The notes under the pieces: model-generated | What the model was told of the DNA's origin: nothing | The model's input: the letters and a program-made list of their open reading frames with translations, nothing else | The model's database searches: none | Position numbers and translations under genes: made by a program | Source of the DNA: DASXAI01 sp963728985 | Lineage (GTDB): Bacteria; Actinomycetota; Acidimicrobiia; Acidimicrobiales; Ilumatobacteraceae | Length of the DNA stretch: 64,000 nt | Direction: 5' to 3' | Assembly: GCA_963728985.1 (NCBI GenBank) | Contig: CAVSME010000006.1 | Location: forward strand, 124,001 to 188,000 | Shown here: positions 1-8,276 of the stretch, piece by piece | Layout: the number at the start of each line of letters is the position of its first letter | Position numbering within the stretch: the stretch's first letter is position 1

Positions 1-334
1 GCCGACGACACCAGCCGATAGCCGAGCTCCGGCTCGTCGGCGGGCGCGCCCTCGTGGGCGCGGAAGTGGAACCAGCCGAGGAAGCGTCCGGTCTCGTTCT
101 CGATCGCGGCCCAGAACCCGAAGTACGGCGTGCCCTCGTACCGGCGCCAGTGCTCGATGGTCGCGAGCGCCTCGTCGCGGCTGACGGGCTCGCCGTCCTC
201 GACGAAGCGGCGGACCGCTGGATCGAGGTCGAGCGCGAGCAGATCCTCGGCATCGTCGACGGTGAAGCGGCGCAGCGTCATCCGTGCCGTCTCGATGCTC
301 ACGCCGGCAGCCTCGCGCGACAACCGAGCGCTCA
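1..334 (-). CDS. GNAT N-acetyltransferase (RimJ/RimL type), 3' end outside window
   Basis: The minus frame is open from an ATG at 334 to the window edge (111 codons). It begins MSARLSREAAGVSIETARMT and continues with the LRRFTVDDAEDLLAL pattern typical of the first strand and helix of GNAT acetyltransferases of the RimJ/RimL group. Later FGFWAAIENETGRFLGW and ELGYRL match the family core strands. These enzymes transfer acetyl from acetyl-CoA to an amine. The acetyl-CoA loop (Q/RxxGxG/A) would lie beyond the edge, so substrate and full length cannot be judged. The family call is firm; the specificity is unknown. Confidence 0.8.
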
Positions 335-471
335 TCGCGGGTGCCGGGCAGGGGTCGGGCGGCAGGGGGGTTGCCGGAGCAACGATCTGCGTCCTATAGT
401 TAGCAACGCAGGGCGTTTGCTTCAGCGCATGTGGCCATTGGCCGCGCCCGATCCCCCGAAAGGTGCCTCTC

Positions 472-849
472 ATGCCTAGTACCGCTGCCATCGACCAGAT
501 CACCAAGGCCCAAGACTGGGCCCTCGAGCGGATGAAGGCGAACCAAGAGCAGGTGATCGAGCTCAACAAGAAGATCGCGTCGCTCGTAGAGAAGCTGCCA
601 AAGGTGAAGGTGCCCTTCGCCGACCGGCTGCCCGACCAGAACGCCGCCGTGAGCCGGTACTTCGACTTCGTGGCGAAGTCCACCCAGGCGAACCGCGACT
701 TCGCTACTGCCATCGTGGGCGTTTGGACCGGCCTCGACGACACCACGGCGCCCAAGGCGGCGGCCAAGCCCCGCACGGCCGCCAAGCCCCGCACGGCGGC
801 CAAGGCCCGCACGGCGGCCAAGCCCCGCACGGCCACCAAGGCCAGTTGA
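472..849 (+). CDS. phasin-like protein with lysine/alanine-rich repeat tail
   Basis: Small protein of 125 aa. The ATG at 472 is preferred over the GTG at 463 because CGAAAGG at 457-463 is then a well-spaced ribosome binding site. Residues 1-90 are predicted helical and amphipathic, and the FVAKSTQANRDFATAIV stretch recalls phasin-type granule-associated proteins. The last 30 residues are four copies of a six-residue AAKPRT unit, encoded by an 18-bp tandem repeat at about 760-843. Such basic tails resemble those of actinobacterial HupB/histone-H1-like proteins and could bind DNA or polyphosphate. No family is assigned with certainty. It lies 21 bases before the XRE regulator on the same strand. 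Confidence 0.65.
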   Translation: MPSTAAIDQITKAQDWALERMKANQEQVIELNKKIASLVEKLPKVKVPFADRLPDQNAAVSRYFDFVAKSTQANRDFATAIVGVWTGLDDTTAPKAAAKPRTAAKPRTAAKARTAAKPRTATKAS

Positions 850-870
850 TCGTTCGGATCGCCGATTGTC

Positions 871-1263
871 ATGATCAGGAGTGACGCTCAGGCGCTGGCG
901 TTGGGGGCGTTCATACGCACACAACGCCGGATGGCCGAGCTGTCGCAGCGCGAACTGGCACGCCTGGCCGATTTGTCCGATGCCTACGTGAGCAAACTCG
1001 AACGGGGCATGCATCATCCGACCGTCGGTGCGCTGCGGGCCATCGGCGTGGCGCTGAACGTACGGGCCGAGGAGATGTTGGCCTACGCCGGCTGGCTCGA
1101 CGGTCTCGACGCCTCGACCCACAAGAACGACACGGAAGCGGCGATTCGCTCCGATTCCCGCCTCACACTGGAGAAGAAGCGAGCCCTGCTTGCCGTCTAC
1201 CGAAGCCTCGTCACCGGGATTGAGGTCGCGGAAACGGATGCTCCACCGCTAGACGCCGGCTGA
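871..1263 (+). CDS. XRE-family transcriptional regulator
   Basis: 130 aa. Residues 11-68 form a Cro/C1-type helix-turn-helix: LGAFIRTQRRMAELSQRELA, then DAYVSKLERGMHHPTVGALR, with the usual conserved Q/L/S/E positions. The rest (DSRLTLEKKRALLAVYRSLV) is a short helical tail that often follows this domain in actinobacterial single-domain regulators. It starts with ATG 21 bases after the repeat-tailed protein, so the two may be co-transcribed and it may regulate that gene. The ligand is unknown. Confidence 0.85.
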   Translation: MIRSDAQALALGAFIRTQRRMAELSQRELARLADLSDAYVSKLERGMHHPTVGALRAIGVALNVRAEEMLAYAGWLDGLDASTHKNDTEAAIRSDSRLTLEKKRALLAVYRSLVTGIEVAETDAPPLDAG

Positions 1264-1287
1264 CGGAGCGAGCGCGACACTGTTTCC

Positions 1288-2133
1288 ATGGCGTCGCCGA
1301 TGCAGGGGTTGCTCACCGACATCCTTGCCCTCGGCACCCGCCGGCTGGTCGGCCGAACCATCGAACTGTCCCGTCCAGAGGGCGCGGTCGTCGCTCGCAT
1401 CGAACGGGTCGCCGTGGTGCCCAGCGATCCGACGTCAGCCCGTGTGCTTGATCCCGTGGCGTGGTGGCTCGACACGGTCGACGCGGCGACGACCGGTATG
1501 GCCCGGCTACTCGAACCTGGGGACGCCAACGACGAGGCCACCGGGCGCGTGGACTTGCTCGAGTCAGTCGACGCGACGCTGCGCGACGTGACCACCAGCG
1601 GCCGCTGCATCGATCGCATCGAACTGAGAACCGTCAACGTCGACGCGGTACTTGGGCTGCGGCCACTCGTGCGGTGCGGGCCGATCTCGTTGATCGCCAC
1701 GCTCACCGTCGACGACGTACGGACATGGCTTCCCTCTAGCGCAGCCGACCTCGGACGTTCGTTGCGGCTGGGCGCCGACGGGTGTGTGACGATTGGATGG
1801 AAGCGCGGCCGGCTCGTCGGTGAGGTGACCGGACGGGTCGAGACCCACGCCGAGACGGTCGATGTGGTGGCCGAGCGACTCCAGATCGCCGGGCGTCGAA
1901 TCACGATCCCCAGGCGTTGGCGCCAGCGCCGATCACTGTCGACGGCGTCCCTTACGGCCATCGGCGCGCAGGTGCGCGACGTCACCGTGCACGAACGCGC
2001 CGTCACCGTGGCGTTGGCCTTCGCCGGCTGGACCGAACCCGTCACCTACGAACAGCTGGCGACGCTGCAGTTCAACCTCGTCGAGCGCGCCGGCCGACTG
2101 GCGGTCGAGTTGGTGCGAGGCCGCCCTCGCTGA
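1288..2133 (+). CDS. conserved hypothetical protein, LmeA/DUF2993-like
   Basis: 281 aa, not recognised with certainty. The alternation of short strands (VGRTIELSRPEGAVVARIER, GRCIDRIELRTVNVDAVLGL, LRLGADGCVTIGWKRG) and the lack of a signal peptide or membrane span resemble DUF2993 (LmeA-type) lipid-binding proteins of Actinobacteria, but the match is by style only. It starts with ATG 24 bases after the XRE gene and could be in the same transcript. Codon use looks normal for the window. Confidence 0.55.
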   Translation: MASPMQGLLTDILALGTRRLVGRTIELSRPEGAVVARIERVAVVPSDPTSARVLDPVAWWLDTVDAATTGMARLLEPGDANDEATGRVDLLESVDATLRDVTTSGRCIDRIELRTVNVDAVLGLRPLVRCGPISLIATLTVDDVRTWLPSSAADLGRSLRLGADGCVTIGWKRGRLVGEVTGRVETHAETVDVVAERLQIAGRRITIPRRWRQRRSLSTASLTAIGAQVRDVTVHERAVTVALAFAGWTEPVTYEQLATLQFNLVERAGRLAVELVRGRPR

Positions 2134-2241
2134 CCACGGATGACGTCGGCAACGTCGAGCGACGACGTCGTCGTTGGATCGTGGTTCGGTTCCTTCGCCG
2201 TGCTAGTAGGTTCGCTCTGGGGAACGAGGTGAGGAGTGCCG

Positions 2242-2283
2242 ATGCAGCAGCGGATGGTGCGGGTGCAGACGGCGACGACATGA
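2242..2283 (+). other. possible leader ORF overlapping the SDR start
   Basis: A 13-codon ORF (MQQRMVRVQTATT) begins with ATG at 2242. GAGGTGAGGAG about 6 bases upstream is the strongest ribosome binding site near the SDR gene. Its stop overlaps the SDR ATG as ATGA at 2280-2283. The SDR ATG has no good site of its own, so translational coupling from this small ORF is possible. Whether the peptide matters is unknown. Confidence 0.35.
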
Positions 2284-3155
2284 TGGCCGAACGTCCAGGA
2301 CCGGTGCTGATCACTGGAGCGAACTCCGGCATCGGGCTCAGCACTGCCCTGCGTCTGGCGTCGCGGGGCTGGGACACATGGGGGACGGTGCGCACCGCCG
2401 CCAAGGGCGACGATCTCGTCGCCGAGGCCGTGAAGGCTGGCGTCGGCGCCAAGATCCACCCGGTAGTGCTCGACGTGTCCGACCACGCCGCCATCGTGGC
2501 GACGTGGCCTGAGCTGCCCAATTTCTACGCCGTCGTGAACAACGCCGGCTACTCCGAGATGGGCGCCGTCGAGGAGGTCTCGGCCGCCGACGCCAAGGCA
2601 CAACTCGACGTCAATCTGGTCGCGCCCGCGGTCGTGAGCGCCTGCGCGCTGCCTGCCATGCGCGCCCGCGGCGCCGGGCGCATCGTGATGGTGTCGTCGA
2701 TGTTCGGTAAGGCGGCCGTGATGCCGTTGAATGGGTGGTACCACGCGTCGAAGTTCGGGTTGGAAGCGCTGTCTGACGTGCTCCGTATGGAAGTGGCCAG
2801 TTTCGGCGTCAAGGTCGCAATTGTGGAGCCCGGATTCTTCCGCACCGGCATCGATGCCCGCCCCGCTGACAAGGCGAAGGAGCTCGCCGCCCGCAAGGAC
2901 TCGCCGTACCGCGCTGCCTACGAACGCGCCACGGACGGGTTCGCCACGGCGGGCCGGTTCGCCCCGCCGCCGTCGATCGTTGCCCGAACGATCTCCTCAG
3001 CCATCGAGAACCGCCGCCCGCTGCGCCGATATCTCGTCGGGTTCGACGCCATGACCATCACTGCCGCCGAGCGTTTGCTGCCGCGCGAGCTCACCGACAA
3101 CATGGCCCGAATGATGACGGGCCTCATGACACGGCCCGGAGCCCCGAAGACCTGA
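2280..3155 (+). CDS. short-chain dehydrogenase/reductase
   Basis: 291 aa from ATG 2280 (ATG 2283 is equally possible). A classical SDR: TGANSGIG nucleotide-binding loop at residues 12-19, NNAG after strand 4, a serine in VSSMFG, and the catalytic YHASK (Y-x-x-x-K), then VEPGFFRTG after the active site. Family members oxidise or reduce alcohol/carbonyl groups with NAD(P)(H). The TGxxxGIG form with a following Arg suggests NADP(H). The substrate cannot be inferred. The in-frame upstream extension has GC-biased shadow composition, so I did not include it. Confidence 0.88.
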   Translation: MMAERPGPVLITGANSGIGLSTALRLASRGWDTWGTVRTAAKGDDLVAEAVKAGVGAKIHPVVLDVSDHAAIVATWPELPNFYAVVNNAGYSEMGAVEEVSAADAKAQLDVNLVAPAVVSACALPAMRARGAGRIVMVSSMFGKAAVMPLNGWYHASKFGLEALSDVLRMEVASFGVKVAIVEPGFFRTGIDARPADKAKELAARKDSPYRAAYERATDGFATAGRFAPPPSIVARTISSAIENRRPLRRYLVGFDAMTITAAERLLPRELTDNMARMMTGLMTRPGAPKT

Positions 3156-3242
3156 GCACGATGAACGCCCGCGCGGTCTACCTCGTCCCGTCAAGACGAC
3201 ACGCTTCACGGTCGCCCGGCGCTGACACCCGGAGGGTTCGAG

Positions 3243-3665
3243 ATGAGTGATCGGGATCCAAACCCATGGCTGCCGGCCGGGCGAAACGCCTTGCGTCAGA
3301 TTCAGCAGGCGATGGCGCGCGTCGCGTTGAGCTCTCAGCAGCGCCAGGTCTTGGCCGCCGGCCTGCGCGGACTCTCTGCCGCCGGCGACCAGCTCGAGAA
3401 CACACAGAAGATGATGGACGCGTTCGGACCACCCATCACTCAGATCCAAGGGGTCAAGCGCCAGTTGGAGGAGCAACGGGCGCAGGTTGCGCTCCTGCAG
3501 AAGCAACTCGATGACATCCAGATCATCGTCGAGCGCCTGGCTCGGGCGAGCGAGCAGATCGTCGCGTTTCAGCAGCCGTTCGTGAGGCTGGCCAGCGCGG
3601 TCACGGGTGCTCGCGAGCCGGTCGCCGACGACACCTCGGACGACGATCCCGACGAGCGGTCGTAA
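3243..3665 (+). CDS. hypothetical coiled-coil protein
   Basis: 140 aa with ATG at 3243 behind a good site (GGAGGG, 3231-3236). The middle (about residues 50-110) is rich in Q, E, L and A in heptad-like spacing (GVKRQLEEQRAQVALLQKQL) and should form a coiled coil. The C terminus is acidic (DDTSDDDPDERS). The size, helicity and acidic tail are like the basic-tailed protein at 472, and phasin or granule-associated proteins have similar features, but no homology can be claimed. It is convergent with the WS/DGAT gene, whose product makes storage lipid, so a lipid-body role is a speculative possibility. Confidence 0.6.
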   Translation: MSDRDPNPWLPAGRNALRQIQQAMARVALSSQQRQVLAAGLRGLSAAGDQLENTQKMMDAFGPPITQIQGVKRQLEEQRAQVALLQKQLDDIQIIVERLARASEQIVAFQQPFVRLASAVTGAREPVADDTSDDDPDERS

Positions 3666-3682
3666 CGAGCACAACGTCGGCG

Positions 3683-5119
3683 TCAGCCATGGCGCTCGGC
3701 CGCAGTGGTCCCGGCGGCCTCGGCGAGGTCGTGGAACGATTCCAGTAGGCATTCGGTGTAGAAGCCGGGATCGGGCAGCATCTCCCGGCATGAGGTGAAC
3801 GAGATGGTGATGTCGCCGCAGTAGCTCATCACGGGATGGATGAGACCCATGCCGTCGCTGATCATTCCGGCGCCGTACAGCGCCACCAGTTGGGCGCCGG
3901 CCATGTAGAGCGGGTGACGTGGGCCGGGCATGTTCGTCACCGTCGTGTTGAACACCGGTCGCATGCGGTTGGCCAGTGAAAGGCGGGCGGAGGTGCGGGC
4001 TCCGAGACCGACGAGGCCACCGGGCATGAGGTCGGCGAAGTCGAGGAGGGTCCGCGCCCCAATCGCGTTGGCGAACTCCTTGGAATGGTGGGTGCCCTCT
4101 CGCACGGTGATCAGCCGTTCGAGCGGATCGGCGACGTTCGTCCCGAGCGTGGTGAACATGCCGGACACGAGGTTGCCGGCGGCACCCCGTTCGGCCTCGG
4201 ATCGCACCGAGATCGGTGCCATGGCGATCAGCGGGTCGTCCGGAAGTTCGGAATACGAGAGGAGGTAGCTCCGCAGAGCGCCGCCGACGATGGTGAGCAC
4301 GACGTCGTTGATGGTGGCGCCCGGCACCGCCTCCTTGATGTTGCGGAGGTCGGAGAGGTCTAACCGGACACCGTCGAAGACGCGGTGGGCGGTGACGGGC
4401 CCGCTCCACCGTGTGCGCGGGATGGTGGTCGGTGGAGGTTGGATGGTCCGGCGTCGAATCTGACTCTGCAGCCGGCCGATGGTCGGGATGGTCCGGCCCA
4501 TGACCCGGACAAAGTGCATTGGCCGCCGGGCGTTGTTCGCGCCAGCGCGACTCAGGAGCTCGCCCGTCGACGGGATGGGCTCGGGCCGCCACGTCGTGTC
4601 CGGTGGCTGCGGCTCGGCGTTGGGCGAGTCGTCGTGGATGGCGCTGGTCATCTCCATTCCCGACATGCCGTCGATGGCGGCGTGGTGGACCTTGGTGACT
4701 ACCGCAAAGCTGCCTTTGGGCAAGCCATCCACGTTGTCGAGACCCTCGATGACGTACAGCTCCCACAACGGCCGATCGAGATCGAGGGGCCGCGACACGA
4801 GTCGGGCGACCTGGATGCAGAGCTGCCGCCAGTCACCCGGCCTGGGCAGGGCGATGTGCCGTACGTGGAACTCCAGGTCGAAATCGGGATCGTCGATCCA
4901 GTAGGGATGATCGAGGTCGAACGGCACCCGCACAAGGCGCTCGCGGAACATCCGGGCCTCGTGCAGGCGGCTGTCGATGTGGGCGAGGATCCCCTTGAAC
5001 GTCACCTGGCCGCCGGGCGCGGTCGACGGATCGTAAATCGATACGCCTCCCCCGGCCATATGGGCCCGTGGCGTCTCTGCGTAGAGGAAGGACGAGTCAA
5101 AGCCGGTCAGCTGCCGCAT
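3683..5119 (-). CDS. wax ester synthase / diacylglycerol acyltransferase (WS/DGAT)
   Basis: 478 aa. The start at 5119 has GAGGTGG upstream and gives the usual family N terminus MRQLTGFDSSFLYAET. The catalytic HHxxxDG is HHAAIDG at residues 145-151. The downstream PLDLDRPLWELYVIEGL and the C-terminal NMPGPRHPLYMAGA are also WS/DGAT hallmarks. These enzymes esterify fatty acyl-CoA to diacylglycerol or fatty alcohol, making triacylglycerol or wax ester stores at the membrane and lipid bodies, as in mycobacteria and rhodococci (Tgs proteins). It lies 60 bases downstream of the GGDEF gene on the same strand. The family assignment is certain; the preferred acceptor is not. Confidence 0.93.
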   Translation of the reverse strand: MRQLTGFDSSFLYAETPRAHMAGGGVSIYDPSTAPGGQVTFKGILAHIDSRLHEARMFRERLVRVPFDLDHPYWIDDPDFDLEFHVRHIALPRPGDWRQLCIQVARLVSRPLDLDRPLWELYVIEGLDNVDGLPKGSFAVVTKVHHAAIDGMSGMEMTSAIHDDSPNAEPQPPDTTWRPEPIPSTGELLSRAGANNARRPMHFVRVMGRTIPTIGRLQSQIRRRTIQPPPTTIPRTRWSGPVTAHRVFDGVRLDLSDLRNIKEAVPGATINDVVLTIVGGALRSYLLSYSELPDDPLIAMAPISVRSEAERGAAGNLVSGMFTTLGTNVADPLERLITVREGTHHSKEFANAIGARTLLDFADLMPGGLVGLGARTSARLSLANRMRPVFNTTVTNMPGPRHPLYMAGAQLVALYGAGMISDGMGLIHPVMSYCGDITISFTSCREMLPDPGFYTECLLESFHDLAEAAGTTAAERHG

Positions 5120-5179
5120 GGCGCCACCTCTGGTTTCCCCTCTGGCGGCCCTGACATCATCCGGGCACACCTGCAGTCT

Positions 5180-6409
5180 TCACCCCGGTGTCCGCTTCCT
5201 CAAGAGATGCCTCGCAGCGATGCTGGAGTCGCCGGGGCGCCAGAACAGCCGGCCGGCAACGCCCGCGTAGGCTGCGGCGGTCTTCCACGGGGGAGCGGAC
5301 ATGGCCCGAGGCTCACAACTCGACGCCCACACCGCCGAGATGTTGTCGTCGGGGGACCAGGCGACGCCGATGCTGGCCCGGATGCGCACCTGCTGGCCGG
5401 CGACAACCTCGGGCGGTTCGCTGAGCTCGTGCTCGATGCGTCGTCCGACCTGGCTCGCCTCGTCGAGGCCGCCGACGTTCGCCAGGACGACGATGAACTC
5501 GTCACCGCCCAGGCGCCCGATCGAGTCGCCGGCGCCCAGTCCCCGCGAGAGGCGGGCGACGACGCTCGACAGCATTTGATCGCCGCTGGTATGGCCAAGC
5601 GTGTCGTTGACTCCTTTGAAGCCGTCGAGGTCGAGGAAGACCACGGCGGTGCCGGGAGAGCCCGCGGCGTGGCGGCGCAGCACACGGTCCAGCTCCGCCA
5701 GCACGGTCGCGCGGTTGAGGCAGCCGGTGAGGTCATCCACGGTCGCCCGTCGCTCGAGTTGGGCCCGCAGCTCGGCCGCCTCGGTGACGTCGTCGACGCG
5801 CAGCACCGCCCCGTCGGGCAAGCCGTCGGGATCGGTGAGGCTGCGCATCGCGATCGCGCACAAATGGACCTTCGCCGTCGCCCGAACCACCAGACGCACC
5901 ACGAGATCGACATCGAATCCGTCGAGCACTCGGTCCAAGGCGATGTCGACGGCATCGCGATCGTCCGGGATAACGGCGGAGAGCAGTTGCGCGATCATGT
6001 CGGTCTCGTCGACGCCGATCACGGCACCCAGACCGGCGTTGCTGGTGACGACGTGGCGGTCTCGATCGATGTGCAGCACTCCCGACGGCAGCGCCTCCGC
6101 GAGCCGGCGCAGCAACTGCTCACTCTGGCGAAGGAGCTGCTCGCTTCGATGTAGCGCTTCCAGCGCCCCCATCTCGATCGAGATGTCGATCAGCTCCGCC
6201 GTGACACGGCCTTCGGCCTTCAGGAGGTTCACGTGGGTGAGCTCCATCCACGTCCACGATCCGTCACTTCGTCGGTGACGGGCCCGTAGCCGGGCCGTGC
6301 CGCCAGGCGTGGACAGCATCTCCATCCACGACCCCACGGCGCGGGCGTGATCGTCACGGTCACGAACCATGCATGAACTACCCGATGTTGTTTCACGAAT
6401 TTGCACCAT
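5180..6409 (-). CDS. PAS-GGDEF diguanylate cyclase, probably truncated at both ends
   Basis: Domains in order: the C-terminal half of a PAS domain (RARHRRSDGSWTWMELTHVN), a second PAS region starting at the LPSGVLHIDRDRHVVTSN segment, then a GGDEF domain with RLGGDEFIVVL. Cyclases of this type make cyclic di-GMP from GTP. The inhibitory-site RxxD five residues before GGDEF is absent (GAGD). The first PAS lacks its N-terminal half, and the coding sequence stops making sense just where the relaxase fragment begins (about 6440), so the gene lost its 5' end by recombination. ATG 6409 or 6370 may now serve as start. After ASIGVAWSPDDNISA the usual ADxAMYxAK ending is missing as well. It may be inactive. 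Confidence 0.75.
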   Translation of the reverse strand: MVQIRETTSGSSCMVRDRDDHARAVGSWMEMLSTPGGTARLRARHRRSDGSWTWMELTHVNLLKAEGRVTAELIDISIEMGALEALHRSEQLLRQSEQLLRRLAEALPSGVLHIDRDRHVVTSNAGLGAVIGVDETDMIAQLLSAVIPDDRDAVDIALDRVLDGFDVDLVVRLVVRATAKVHLCAIAMRSLTDPDGLPDGAVLRVDDVTEAAELRAQLERRATVDDLTGCLNRATVLAELDRVLRRHAAGSPGTAVVFLDLDGFKGVNDTLGHTSGDQMLSSVVARLSRGLGAGDSIGRLGGDEFIVVLANVGGLDEASQVGRRIEHELSEPPEVVAGQQVRIRASIGVAWSPDDNISAVWASSCEPRAMSAPPWKTAAAYAGVAGRLFWRPGDSSIAARHLLRKRTPG

Positions 6410-6442
6410 CGTGCGGGAGGCGGCGCGCCGGAGGTGTCGGCC

Positions 6443-6640
6443 GTGCTGAGCGTGTGGAAGCTCGCCCACGGCCAGGAGGCCTACTACCTCCAGGCGGTCG
6501 CCCAGGGCGTCGAGGACTACTACGTCGGCGGCGAAGCGCCCGGGCGCTGGATGGCCAGCAGCGACACCATGATCGGGCTGGCCGGGAAGGTGTCGGCCGA
6601 CGACCTGCACGCCGTCCTGTCGGGCCGCGGGGTGGATGAG
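6443..6640 (+). pseudogene. MobF/TrwC-type relaxase, N-terminal fragment
   Basis: GTG 6443 follows GGAGGTG. The first 60 codons read VLSVWKLAHGQEAYYLQAVA, QGVEDYYVGGEAPGRWM and GLAGKVSADDLHAVLSG, which is the conserved N terminus of TrwC/TraA relaxases of actinobacterial plasmids and conjugative elements (MLSVxKL, EDYYxGG, GRW, GLxG). The catalytic Tyr region and the His triad that should follow are missing: coding sense ends near 6640, where insertion-sequence debris begins. It is a dead end-fragment of a former conjugative element. Confidence 0.8.
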
Positions 6641-6759
6641 GGCAAGAGCGGGACCCCGACAAGATCGGCGACGTCGCAGCCGAAGGATTCCGACAGATCT
6701 GTGGATCGGCAGCGAGGATCGTTCCCAGCTCGTCCTTGTCCGTCCGCCCGATCTGCGGC

Positions 6760-6889
6760 ATGACGGTCTCGGTCAGTTCGAGATCACGGGCCACGCCCGC
6801 GGCGGTGTTGCCGGCTGACGCACCAGCTCGACCACCTCCGCCTTGAACTCATCGGTGAAGGACCGACGCGGGCGCTTGCTTCGTCCCAT
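6760..6889 (-). mobile_element. IS3-family OrfA (transposase N-terminal) remnant, frameshifted
   Basis: On the minus strand ATG 6889 opens MGRSKRPRRSFTDEFKAEVV, the typical start of an IS3-type OrfA helix-turn-helix protein (R-x-FTxEFKxxxV). One base is missing near 6812-6815. After it the family sequence resumes in another frame (NTAAGVARDLELTET) and is lost after about 6760. The upstream stretch 6890-6960 could carry the element's left end (CCGGTTTGACGGACATCC read on the minus strand). OrfB and the right end are absent, so this is a non-functional relic. Confidence 0.72.
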
Positions 6890-7150
6890 CGTCTCCACTG
6901 TGGAACATCCTCTCCGGGGCCACGCCCCTCACAGTGGATGTCCGTCAAACCGGTCAGGCCACTTCCGCTGGCTTGCACCCTCGGGGGGCTGCGCTAGGCG
7001 CGCTTCACCGAATCGAACACGGTCTTTGGGAATCACCTTGGGAATCAACGGGAGCAGATTCGCAAGACTGCGCTCAACTGGGCGGACGGCGAAGCGGACG
7101 TGAGCAGGCCAGACGGGCTGGAGCCGGCTGGCCGGACGACCTTGGCTACG

Positions 7151-7203
7151 TTGAGGGCCTAGTCCACGCAAGTGGGTGGGGGTTCAAGTCCCCCCTCCGA
7201 CAC
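7151..7203 (+). pseudogene. 3' half of a tRNA-Leu (GAG-like), possible attachment site
   Basis: From the anticodon loop TTGAGGG (7151-7157), through a long variable arm (CCACGCAAGTGG), a perfect T arm (GGGGG TTCAAGT CCCCC) and the acceptor strand CTCCGACA, this reads as the 3' 50 or so bases of a class II tRNA, best fitting tRNA-Leu(GAG). The bases before it do not pair to form the D arm or the 5' acceptor (TGTCGGAG would be needed). The gene is therefore incomplete here. Tyrosine integrases commonly use tRNA 3' ends as attachment sites. Confidence 0.65.
7182..7203 (+). repeat. left copy of 22-bp tRNA-3'-end repeat (putative attL)
   Basis: This 22-bp stretch (GTTCAAG ... CCGACAC), covering the T loop to the acceptor end, is repeated exactly and in the same orientation at 14206-14227, 7.02 kb away. 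A second pair of similar sequences, TTTGTCCGCGATTTGTC followed by ATCAGT or AGCAGT, lies near both copies (about 7270-7292 and 14055-14080). Confidence 0.7.
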
Positions 7204-7208
7204 GGATC

Positions 7209-7230
7209 GACCAGGGCAAACGCCCTGGTC
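7209..7230 (+). terminator. intrinsic terminator behind the tRNA fragment
   Basis: Perfect 9-bp inverted repeat GACCAGGGC / GCCCTGGTC with an AAAC loop, followed by ATCGTACTTTTC. Its position just after the tRNA 3' end fits the native tRNA terminator. Confidence 0.75.
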
Positions 7231-7700
7231 ATCGTACTTTTCGGGTCGGCGCAGAGGTGTCCGAGTGGCAATTTGTCCGCGATTTGTCATCAGTCCTGCG
7301 ACGCAACGCTTCGGAGGACCGGTTGTCATGGACGCCGTGGCCAGATTCGTCTGGGCCGCGTTGTGTTGCCGCCAGTGGGCGAGGACTGAGCTCCCCGCCG
7401 GAGGACGACCCTCACGCACCCGTCCGACAAGATCGGCGAACAACGCCGGGTCATGCTGCCCGAGATCGACGGCGGGGCGACGCCGGCGTGGCGGCGCTGG
7501 TGGGCTAGCCCGGGCGTCGCGGGCGACGGCCATCCCGAACGCCGAGTAGGGGCGCATGGTCGTCGAGCCAGGGCGGTGTCGACTGCGACGCCAATCGCCA
7601 GTTATGTCTTTGCGACGGTCCGGCGGTCGACGTAGTCGTGTGCAGCCGCTAGCGCAGCCGTCTGCTGGCCGGGCGTCGTGTGCCGCACGTCTGGGAGCAG
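7231..7700. other. 470 bp without a recognisable gene
   Basis: Several long but overlapping frames exist here because of the GC content. None has a plausible start, a family motif or coherent composition. The left part contains the TTTGTCCGCGATTTGTC sequence also found near the right repeat. I see nothing else in it. Confidence 0.5.
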
Positions 7701-8276
7701 TCATCTGCTGCTGCCGATGGGGCGTCTGTGGGAGCGTTGGCGGGCAGCGTGTCGTGCGACGCGGGCGCGGTTGCCGCAGGCACGGCAGCACCATCGTTGG
7801 CGTGGGTGGTCGGGTGGGTAGAGCAGCCCGCAGCTTGGTGCCGTGCACACCGCGAGGCGTGTGTCGTCGTTGCTGAGGAGCTGGATCGCCGACCGCGCCA
7901 GCTCAGCGGCGAAGTTGGCGTAGGGGTCGTCGCAGGCTTGCTTGACGATGACGCTGCCCGCTGGGTCGAGTGTTGGATAGGTCGGGGCGCCGGCGCTGAG
8001 CCCGTTCACACGCCGCCTGGGGGCGTCGGGCAGCGGACGACGATGGGCGTGTGCGTACAGCAGCGACCGAAGATCGGCGCGCAGGTTCCGGACGTCGTGG
8101 AGCCGTCCGGCCGCTGCGTGAACCGAGGGGATCCGGCCGCGTTCCGCAGCGATCCACACGTCGAGCTGCTCGTCGGTGGTGAGCAGGTCGAGCTCTCCTC
8201 GAGCGGTGACGACGATCGTGTTGGACAGATCCACGGCCGGCGGAAACGTGAGCCAGGGAAGCGTCTCATCAATCAC
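7701..8276 (-). CDS. CGNR zinc-finger / ABATE-domain regulator
   Basis: 191 aa from a GTG at 8276. The N-terminal part (VDLSNTIVVTARGELDLLTT) matches the ABATE domain, and the C-terminal 45 residues carry the CGNR zinc finger: CTAPSCGLLYPPDHPRQRWC, then CRACGNRARVARH. Proteins of this build are presumed transcription factors, usually beside genes for a detoxifying or catabolic enzyme. Here it is divergent from a flavin monooxygenase 86 bases away, the standard arrangement for local control. The first Cys pair, the second Cys pair and the CGNR box are all intact. Confidence 0.85.
   Translation of the reverse strand: MIDETLPWLTFPPAVDLSNTIVVTARGELDLLTTDEQLDVWIAAERGRIPSVHAAAGRLHDVRNLRADLRSLLYAHAHRRPLPDAPRRRVNGLSAGAPTYPTLDPAGSVIVKQACDDPYANFAAELARSAIQLLSNDDTRLAVCTAPSCGLLYPPDHPRQRWCCRACGNRARVARHAARQRSHRRPIGSSR

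Noticed and set aside
4385..6154. 589-codon open frame on the plus strand
   Set aside because: It is the GC-driven shadow of the WS/DGAT and GGDEF genes, has no family pattern and reads across two real genes.
7080..7203. Complete tRNA-Leu gene
   Set aside because: The 5' acceptor and D arm needed to pair with TCCGACA are absent; only the 3' half is present.
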